Positions 11,019 to 20,500 of a stretch of DNA of 64,000 nucleotides are shown one piece after another. The DNA is from Stutzerimonas stutzeri (GTDB lineage: Bacteria; Pseudomonadota; Gammaproteobacteria; Pseudomonadales; Pseudomonadaceae). Positions within the stretch are counted from its first letter, which is position 1; each line of letters begins with the position of its first letter. The translations under genes and the position numbers were made by a program. Under the pieces are notes generated by a model. It was not told the origin of the DNA, ran no database searches, and saw nothing but the letters and a program-made list of their open reading frames with translations. The DNA is taken from NCBI RefSeq assembly GCF_013522825.1, contig NZ_JAAMQZ010000023.1:1-64000 (forward strand). Reading direction: 5' to 3'.

Positions 11019-11046
11019 TTGACTTCCCCTTGATAAACAGTAGGAT
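11019..11046 (+). promoter_or_regulatory. tRNA-Asn promoter
   Basis: A -35 TTGACT at 11019-11024 and a -10 TAGGAT at 11041-11046 are separated by 16 bases and end 12 bases before the mature tRNA start. Confidence 0.75.
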
Positions 11047-11058
11047 ACGCACCGCAGT

Positions 11059-11134
11059 TCCGCGATAGCTCAGTCGGTAGAGCAAATGACTGTTAATCAT
11101 TGGGTCCCTGGTTCGAGTCCAGGTCGCGGAGCCA
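11059..11134 (+). tRNA. tRNA-Asn (anticodon GTT)
   Basis: A 76-base cloverleaf with 7-bp acceptor stem 'tccgcga' and 'tcgcgga', D loop 'agctcagtcggtagagc', anticodon loop 'ctgttaa' giving GTT, T arm 'ggttcgagtcc', and an encoded CCA. Its last 22 bases are duplicated downstream. Confidence 0.97.
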
Positions 11135-11142
11135 AATTCAGA

Positions 11143-11169
11143 AGCCTCGGGTAATACCGGGGCTTTTTT
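11143..11169 (+). terminator. Rho-independent terminator of tRNA-Asn
   Basis: A stem 'agcctcgg' with 'ccggggct' around a short loop is followed by six T residues. It lies nine bases after the tRNA. Confidence 0.9.
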
Positions 11170-11291
11170 GTGGCTGCAGGACTCTCACCAGGGACTACGT
11201 CCCAGGTGATTCGCTTCGCTCACCCCTCCGGGGCCGCGCTGAAGCGCGTTCTGCTGCGCAGTCGAGTCCAGGTCGCGGAGCCAAATTCAGA

Positions 11292-11318
11292 AGCCTCGGG
11301 TAATACCGGGGCTTTTTT
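11292..11318 (+). terminator. Second copy of the tRNA-Asn terminator
   Basis: Identical to 11143-11169, carried by the second 149-bp repeat copy. Confidence 0.85.
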
Positions 11319-11422
11319 GTGGCTGCAGGACTCTCACCAGGGACTACGTCCCAGGTGATTCGCTTCGCTCACCCCTCCGGGGCCGCGCTGAAGCGCGTTC
11401 TGCTGCGCAGTCGAGAGATTTG

Positions 11423-11453
11423 AAAGCCTCAGATGAAAATCTGGGGCTTTTTT
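11423..11453 (+). terminator. Third, diverged terminator of the same type
   Basis: The hairpin 'aaagcctcagat' with 'atctggggcttt' is followed by a T run. Its layout and flanks resemble the other two terminators, so it is probably an older copy of the same unit. Confidence 0.8.
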
Positions 11454-11522
11454 GTGAGCGATGGAAACCACCCAAGTGCATAGATGGGTGGGCCGAATGC
11501 TGAGCTTGCTTGCAGGCACAAT

Positions 11523-11554
11523 TAACCCCGCTCCCCTGATGGGGAACGGGGTTA
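11523..11554 (-). terminator. Probable terminator of the adhesin operon
   Basis: A strong palindrome, 'taaccccg' and 'cggggtta' outside with 'tcccc' and 'gggga' inside, lies 19 bases after the adhesin stop. The T run is short, so termination may be partial or the structure may only protect the 3' end. Confidence 0.65.
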
Positions 11555-11572
11555 GATCGCAGCCGGACAGGA

Positions 11573-14500
11573 TCAGTCGATCACTATGCCTTGTGCCTCC
11601 AGCTTCACTTCCGTTCCGTTGTGGCCACTCACCCAGGAATTTCCTTGCTGCGCCCAATCCATGTCCAGCGCCGCCGAGTCCTCGTTATCACCGAGAATGT
11701 TCAGGATGTCGCCCTGATCGGGCATCTCGAATACATCTTCAGCACTCAGAACCAGGATGTCATTGTCGCTGCTGGTACTTGGGTCATCGCTGACGCTGTC
11801 CTGCACTGGCAGCTCCACCTCGGTTCCATTGTGATCACTTATTCCGAAGTCTTCGTCCTGTATCAAATCCTCACCCAGCGGCACCAGGTCTTCATTGTCA
11901 TGAAGAATACTCAGGGCGCTGTCCTCGTCCTCACCGGTCGTCTCCTCGACGCTTAGAGCAAAAATGCTGTCGGCTCCGCTGGGGCTCAGGCCAACGGCTA
12001 TGCCTTGAACCTCGAGTTTCACTTCGGTTCCGCTGTGATTGCCAACCCAGGAGCTTCCCTGCTGCGTCCAGCCCTCGCCCAGCGTTACCGAGTCCTCACT
12101 ATCACCGAGAATGTGCAGCGTGTTGCCCTGATCGGTCATCCCGAACACATCCTCGACGCTTAGATCAGTGATGCTGTTGGCCCCCGCGACACTCAGATCA
12201 ATCACCTCGATATTGCTCAGGTGGGCGGCCAGTTGACTGCCACTCAGGCTCTCTCCATAGCGCAGTTGAATGGTGTCATTGCCATCACGGCCATCGATCG
12301 CACTGCCGGTCCAGAGCAACGTGTCGTCGCCATTGGTTGGCAGCTTGTCCGCGACGTTGATCTGCACCGTTCCGGTTGCCGGAGTGCTGGCTGCTCCCAC
12401 AGGATTGCCCGCCGCATCCACCTCCTGGGTCCAGGCATTGACCACAATGTCTTGCACCCCACCTGTCCCCTGATGCTTGAAGCCCAGACCATCCAGCTCC
12501 GCCTGGGTCAGGTCGCTGATGATGTGCTTGCCACCAACGAAGCTGACACGATCAGCCGCCAACGCAACGCCATTGACGAAGAACAGCACTTTCGCCTGAT
12601 CCGGGAAACCGCTCAGCTCCAGGGTGGTGAGTTCACGATGGGCATCGGAACTGCCAACCGCTGCCGGGTCCTTCATCTCGGCGTTCAGGTTCAGAGCGAT
12701 GATGTCACCCGCCGTACCGAAGCTGAGCGTGGGACGCAATTCAAGACCGTCTGCCTGGGGCGCGATGTGAAGATCGAATTCGACCGGCCAGGCTGTGGGT
12801 TGCAGACCCGCTTCGCCACTCACCAGGTACAGCTTCAGCTCTTCCAGTGTGCCGCTCCAGTGAGCGGGTGGCTGGATGCCTATGTACGCAGGCAGGCTGC
12901 CTCCTGACAGCGGGATTGACCAGGTATTGGTAGTGGCGCTTCCCCCGGCGTTGCTGGCAAGAATGGCCCCTGAGCCATCTGCATTGCTTCCGTAGAAAAC
13001 GGTGAAGTCCTTCGGCAGGCCTTCGATAAAGGCCGCCTGCAGCGTCTCGCCGGAATCCGGCAGAACCTCGCCATCAATCTGCAGCGTCGCCTGCGACTTC
13101 ACTACACCATTGTGCTCGATACCCTGCGCCGTGATCGTCACGTTCGGCTCGGTGTTGGTCGGGTTGACCGTCAGGTTCTGCTGGCCGGAAGAGATCATTG
13201 CCGAACCACCATTTTCCTGATTCTGCACCCAGGCCTTGAGTTGTACGCTGCCATTGTCGTGCGGGTTCGCCGGGCTGTAACTCAGGTTCAATGGGGTATC
13301 CGCCACGACACCTTCGATAACGTAGTACTGGCCGTCAGCCAGACCGGGCACACCCGCCACGTTCTGCAGCGTCAGGGTCACATCACCCTGCTTGAGTTCG
13401 CCGGCAAGGGCACTGCCTTCCAGCTGTAGATAGAGCCTGCCATCGAGGATCGCCCAATCCCCGCCTGCGTCGGCGGAGTTGGAAACGGTAATGGCAATCT
13501 CGACTTCCTGCCCTTCCTCCACCGGGGCAGCCACAATCGAGACTGTGGCAGCGTCGGTGACGGGCTCCAGCGAGATGTTCGGCTTGACGTTGCCTTCGCT
13601 ATGCACGCCGTTGTGGTGCAGGGTCACCGTGACATCCAGCGGCAGCCCCGCGCCCAGATTGTTCGGGTTGCTGTTGGCATGTTCCGGCGGTGTGACGTTG
13701 ATGGCTGCCAAGGCATCATTCATTACCTGCTGGGCGGTCGCATTGGTCACACCAGTGATGGTCTGTGTCCACAGCACCACCGGCTCGCCATTTTCCATCG
13801 CAAGCGTACGCGTCATGCCGGAGAACGTCGTCTCGTCACCCGGTGCCGTACGCAGGGTGATGGTCATGCTGTAGGTGGCCTGATTGGCCCCCGTCGTATC
13901 GATGGTTCCCGACACCACCTCGGACAGATTGAAGGAGTCATCCTCCGTCTGCGGCACCTCGATGGCATGCAGCGTCACCGTCGGCAGGATCTCCGGCTCG
14001 CCGTCGGCAAAATCGGTACTCAGATGCCAGACAAGGCTGGCTTCTTCTGTGTTTTCAGCAGCACCGTCGCGCGTCACGACCGTGATGGTGATAGGCACAG
14101 CGGTGAGATTTCCAGCCTGCCCGTTCACGCTGAATTCGATGTCTTGGGTGATGGCGCCCGGCTGGAAACTGCCGGTGACCGGCAGCAGCCACTGGCCATT
14201 GCCGGTGAATTGCGCGCCTGTCACAGCCACCCCCTCGGGCACGCCCTGGATGAGGATATGGGTCAGGCGCTCGCTGCCATCGTAGTCACGCTCACCATCC
14301 GCATTGCTATCGGGCTCTTTGCTGATGTTCAGGCGAACGGTGACAGTGCCCGCCGCCGTCAGCTCAAAGGCCGAACTGCCCGCCTGGCCATTGATCGATT
14401 CCAGCGTAAGGCCGACCTCATCCGTGACCGGCTGGAAGTTCAGTGTGTGGCCGGCGTTTTGCCAGTCGCTCTCAACCGCATCGACAGTGCCGTCCCGAGG

Positions 14501-17500
14501 AGCATCGATAACCTTGTACTGGACGGTCAGCGCCACATCGCCACTGAAGTTGGGCGCGCCCTTGACATAGATACTTTCAACCTCGCTGACCCCGCTGATC
14601 TCATACCAGCCGCCCACCGCAACGAGTGGCTGAGTACCTGCCGCATCGCGGTAGAACGTCAAGCCGGAAACCTCCTGAATCCGAACCGCGCTGATCTGCT
14701 CGTCGGTGTCGCCATTCTGATAGACAGGCGATAGATCGACCTGGCGAACCAGATCCTCGATCACGCTGGAGCGAATGGTCAGGGTCGCCTCGGGCGAGGG
14801 ATTGACCTTGAACTCGACGTTCTCCGGTGCGAAGAAGGTTTCCGATGGGTTGTCGTTTTCGGTGACCACCGGCTGGGCAGTGAATTTGACCGTGCCGCTG
14901 TAATTGGGCGGCAGCTTGATTTTCACCGAACCATCGGCAATCTGTTCGGGGGTCACTACCCAGACGCGACCGGTTCCCGTGCCGTTGCCGATAACCGGCC
15001 CGGCACCGACGATACCGAAGCCATCCGCTAACCCGCTGATGCGCAGGGTGATGCTCTCCGAGCCGTCACTGGTCGTTTCACCGGAAGCCAGGCTGGTGAT
15101 CATATCCCGCAGGGCAACCTCATTTCCGCTACTGTCCAGGGCGTTTTCGTCATAGACCTGGGTATTGTCGGGCGTCATCTGCGGTTCATCCGGCACACCC
15201 GTCACCGTGATGGTGATCGGCAGGGTATGAGGCGCGCTCGGAGCCGAAATGATGGTCTGTTCAACACCATGCACGTCGGTATAGGTCAGCGTATCGATAG
15301 AGACCGCTTCCACCGACAACTGAATGATTTCGTTACTGTCCTTCGGAGGTGTCAGGGTTGGTTGCTTGGTCCTGTCGAAGCTCTCCAGCGTCAACTGGTA
15401 ATGGCCACTGCCATCGGCGACCAGACCGCTACCGACGCTATAGACAACCCCGTCATAGATGATGCTCGCCCCCGCCGGAATCCCCTTGATGGTGACGTTG
15501 AAATCTTCGGTCAGATCATCGCTGGTTGGATTGATATGCAGCGTGACAGGCGCATCTTCCTGAGTGGTGATGCGCGCGCCCACCTGCAGCGTCACCTGGT
15601 CGGCTACTGGCGCCAGGATCAGGTTTGACAGCCAGGCCTCACCCGAGACCTGAGTATCGGTCAGGCTGGAATCCTCGTCCTCGTCGATGGTGACAGCCTC
15701 GACTTTGATCCTGACCATACCCTTGAAGTTGAGCGGCCCCTTGAACTCCACGGTATCCAGGTAGGCGATGGGGATATCCACCGGCGTGCCGTTGTAGGCG
15801 ACTGTTCTGAGGCCGGTGCCATCGTGGTATTGGAACCAGGAACCATCGAGGGCGACATCACTTCCGCCCTCGACCTTGAAGGGCGTGAAGCGGGCGAAGG
15901 TCTGCTCGCTGCCACCGCTCGGGCCGCCGTTGGCAGCACCGTTGCCATCTTCGTTGGACCAGGGGCCCTTGAGGTCAAAACCATCACTATTCAGACGGAA
16001 ATAGACGTCCTCTTCACCCACAGTGCTATAGGCGTGCGAGCCGTTCATGCTCAGATCGTTACCAGCCTGACCACCCGAATCCGTATCGGTACGCTCACCA
16101 ACGGGCCTGACGGTAATGTTCACATCCAGGGAAGGCCTATCCAGACTGGTGACCGTTCTGGTATCGGGATCGCCGGTTACAGCATTGGTGTCGGTGGTCG
16201 TGACGGTCAGCCTGATGGTCTCATCCAGGCTGCTATGAGCCGGCGGCCTGATCATGAAGCCATCCAGAACGGCTTCGCGCTCTGCCTGGGTGCCACCGGT
16301 AAATTCGATGGTATAGGTCGAGTCCGCCAGGTTTACTGTCCAGGTCGCGCCGTTACTGACCGTTGAGTCCGTTACGAGCCAGTTCGTTGGCACCTCGAAA
16401 GACACCGAATCGATGACTTCCGTGCCAGTCCCTGTATCCGTTACCCGCAGGTGCTGCAGGAAGGCCACAGCCGTGTCTTCATCAGTGGTGACATTGCCTG
16501 CCGCCACGTCGCCCGCAACCGGCGTGACACGCAGGTTCAGCGTAACGCTATTGTTGCTGGTATCTGCCTCGGCAACGCCATCCGGCGGATTGGATGCGTT
16601 GCCCGCAGTGCCTTGGAAGCCATCTGCGTCCTTGTCCTGGGCATTGATGGCAATCACGATGCCATTCAGATCGCCACTGAAGTCGCCGACCGCACCGATG
16701 CGGATATCCGGGAAGCTGTCGAGGTCTCCCGTCTGGCCATTGGCGCCGCTCCTAGCGTTGATCGTCCGGGCACCACCCGCCGCCAGCTGCGTGCCATCGA
16801 CCAGGATCGCCTGCCCGGTAGTGTTGGTGATGGTGATCGAGCGCACCTCGGAGCCGTCCAGGTCGGCAAACTGCGCTTGCAGGATGTCGTTGAGGCGGAA
16901 GGTGGTGTCTTCCTTGAGCGTGACGGTGGCTTGCGTATTGTCGGTATAGGTCACGCTGTCGATGTCAGTGCCGCTAACCACGCCAGTGTCGAACAACAGC
17001 TCAGCATCATCGGTCACAGCCTGCACCCACACCTTGAAGGTGGCCTCGGATGTTGCGCCGGGCACCGGCGTACCGTTCACCACGGCGATATTGCCTGCAT
17101 CATCCACTTCATGGCTGGTGGCCTTCACGCTGACGTCGATATTGTCGCCGCGGTGTACAACCGGCAGCAGCTGCAACGCCTCGAACTGAGCCGAGGTCAT
17201 CTGCACGGCGCCAACCGGTGGTGTCATATCGGCAGGATGCGGCGCGTCCGTCAGCCAGATGGTGACGGGACCGCTGTACGTGATATCCACCGCACCCGAA
17301 GAGCCATCAGCTGCCGCCGTCAGCTTCACGCCATTGACCTGCGCACCGGTCAACTCCAGGGTGATTGCGCCCAGGCGTTCGGCTGCATCGCCGACCGCTG
17401 CAACGTTCTGGTCGGTGGCATCAGTGATGATGGGCGCCTTCAGGCCCAGCGCTACGGCTGTATCTTCCAGAGTGCTGACATCGGCAAGGGTAACGTCACC

Positions 17501-20500
17501 TCCTGTCGAGGGCCCCGTACCGTCCATATCCGGCGCATCGGCTACCGGGTTGACCGTCACCTCGATGGTGAAGGTCTTGGTCTCGTTATCCGTCACCGTG
17601 GTGTAGGTGAAGGTATCCGTGCCGCTGTAATTGCCATGCGGAACGTAGGTGATGGTGCCATCGGGGTTGACCGTGGCGGTGCCATGGGAAGGTGCGACCG
17701 TCCCGCTGCTGCCATCACCGATGGTGGTATTGCCGCCCACGCCGCCTACAGGTCCGACAGCATCAGCGTTGGTGTTGAAGGTAATCTCATCGTCTTCATC
17801 CACTTCGACACGGCGTGGCTGAGTCGCGTCGGGTGTGTCATCGAGGACAGTGACGGTAAAGCTTGTATGCACCTGGTCGCCATCACGATCGGTGATACGC
17901 ACCTGGCCGAATACAAGATCGAACTCATCAACCGGAGCATTCGATCCATCGACGTGATCCAGCGGTTTGTGCAGCCTGAACTCGTAGCCCGGATTGGTCG
18001 CCGGGTTGGTGATGACGACGGTAAAGACCTCATTACCCACGCTCTCGCCACCACGATAGGCCGTCAAGGTGTGACCGTCGGCGCTGACGACATAGCTCAG
18101 CGTCTGGCCGTTCGACTCCAGGCCAAGAGCCTCCAGCGCTGCCGCAGTAGCTGGTGTGAACTGGGCATCGCCAGCACCGTCGCTGCCGAACTGCACATTC
18201 AACGAAGCGCTGACGGTGGTCTGCGGCACATCCGGATCACTGCCGTTGGCCAGGTTGGCCTCATCGACAGTCGCCGACGCGGGCTGGGCGCTGATGCGGG
18301 GGCCATCGTCCTTGAAGGTAAACCGCCCTCCCACTTCGACCGCTGTGCTGGAGACGACATCGCCATCGCCATCGGTGGCCGTTGCCGTCAGGGTGATGGC
18401 GTCGGAAGCGAGAGTCAGCGAATCATCATGATCATTTACGTTCGGATGCTGCAGGGGACGCTTCTGGGTCAGGGTCACCGCGCCTGTTTCACTGTCGATG
18501 GCAATACGAAAGGCTTCCGTCCCCGAGGCGTTGGCCACACCGCCACTGCCGACCAGACCGACAATATCGCTACCCTCCTTGTACAGGTACACACCTTGAC
18601 CGGTGGCGGTATCGACGACACCGCTGGCCACGCCTGGGCTGGCGACGTTCAAGGCATAGATGAGCGCATTGCTGGTTGCTGCGCCATCGGCGCCGTAGTG
18701 GATAGCGAATACGTCTTGCACGAAATCGGTATCGATCGCACTGACGGAGCCATCTACAAAATCCGTTTCATCCACCACCAGATGGCCGAGTTGCGCCGCA
18801 TCCGTACTCACCTGCGGCACGTCATCTTCCACTTGGACAGTCAAGGTACCGTTGCTGGTGATATTGCCTGCATCCGTCACGCTCAGCGGGATATCCAGCG
18901 TCAGCGTGTCATTGCCCGGGCTGCCGTGGGTACGCTGCTCGGTGAGGGTGTAGGTGTAGCTCAGATTGCCAGCAGTGGGCACTTCGCCCACGCTGGCAGT
19001 GGCGGTAAAACCGGTCAGAACCAGAGTGCCGCCGGTAACGTTGATGGGAGCCGACGGGTTGGCTGCAAGCGCCTGGAGTTCGGCCACCGTAAAGACTTGA
19101 CCGCCAACGCTGATGCTTTGCAAACCATCAGCGGCATTGATGCTGATGGTGCCACTGGCTATTTCACTGTCAGCCATACTATCGCTGCCGTTCGCCAGGC
19201 CGCTTTCCATGACCGTGACGTGGCCGCTGATCGCCGCGCCATTGGTATCCTGCGGCACGATGCTCGGCGAACCATCGGTTACGCCATCGATGGTGATGGT
19301 GAGGGTGGTAGTGCTCCAGTCACCATCGCTGTCCCTGATGGTATAGCTGAACGTCTCGATCAAATGATCCCCATCCTTCAGCGCATTGACCGCAGGGTTG
19401 CTGTTATCGAGCGTGTAGCTGTAGCTGCCATCGCTGTTCAGGACCAGAAGACCGTACTGCCCGCTCACCCCGGCGCCCGCAACACCGCCAGCAAGCTCGC
19501 TGGTTTCGATGCCTGCGGCGACGCCTACAACAAACGTTGCATCTGCGCCCAGCTCGTCCTCTCCGCTGCCCGCGTCAGTGACGACGTTGCCTCGCAGCGG
19601 CCCTGCGGCATCTTCAGTGATGCTTCCGGTGTCCGGGTGGGCTACAGGCACGGTGTCGGTGATCAGGACGATCAGGTCCACAGGAGCGGAGGTCTGATCG
19701 GCATTGTCGGTCACGGTAATGGGAAAGCGATCGGTCACATCGCCGCCGCCATGATCCTTGCTGGTCCCGGTCTGCTGGTAGCTGTAATTCACCGTTCCTG
19801 TTGCCGGGTCGTAGCCCGTCAGCCTCAGGGTGCCCTCGGAGCCGGGGATCACTCTGGGCGTGGTGTCCAGCGCCGCCAGTTCGCTGGCCGTGACAGTCTG
19901 CCCGCCGACAATGATGTGCTTGAGACCATCCGGCGCGCTGATCTGGAACTCGCCGGTCACCGGTGTGGCGGCATCCTCGGCAATGCTGTTGACCCCTGCC
20001 TCGAGCCCGTTATAGTCGGTGACGGTAACGACGGGGATGCCATCGGTATGGCCATGGATGGTGATGGTGAGGGTGGCGGTGGATTTGTCGCCGTCATTGT
20101 CAGTAAGGGTGTAGCTGAACACTTCGTCGTTCAGGCTTTCGTCGGTCCTGAGTGCGTTGACGATCGGATTGCTGTTGTCCAGTTCATAGGTGTAGCTGCC
20201 ATTGGCGTCGAGCGTCAGCGTGCCGTACTTGCCGGTGATGACCGTGGCCAGGCCTCCATCGGCTACATGCGTACCCTCGGCTACTCTGCCGGCCTGCACA
20301 CCCGAAATAGCTGCGCCATCCGCGCCCTGGCTGTCTGCCATATCACCGGCACTCGCCCCACTGCCGCCCAGGACATTGCCGCTGATCGGGTTCGGAGTAC
20401 TGTCCTCCCAGATGCTGTTGACGTCATCGACCGCTACCGGCACATCATCGACGATCTTGATGTTCAGGATATTGCTGTCGCTGTCGTCATCGCTGTCGTT

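Larger units (their letters stand above)
11113..11410 (+). repeat. Two tandem copies of a 149-bp unit that begins inside tRNA-Asn
   Basis: Copy 1 is 11113-11261 and copy 2 is 11262-11410; I read them as identical. The unit begins with the final 22 bases of tRNA-Asn, carries a Rho-independent terminator, then about 100 bases of GC-rich sequence. A third, partial and diverged copy seems to follow (11411-11453), keeping only the junction bases and a related terminator. No integrase or other gene lies nearby. This explains most of the 438-base gap between the tRNA and the adhesin gene. Confidence 0.95.

Noticed and set aside
11113..11453. CRISPR array or integrase attachment array at the tRNA-Asn tail
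   Set aside because: There are only two full units of 149 bp with no spacer structure, and no cas or integrase gene lies nearby.
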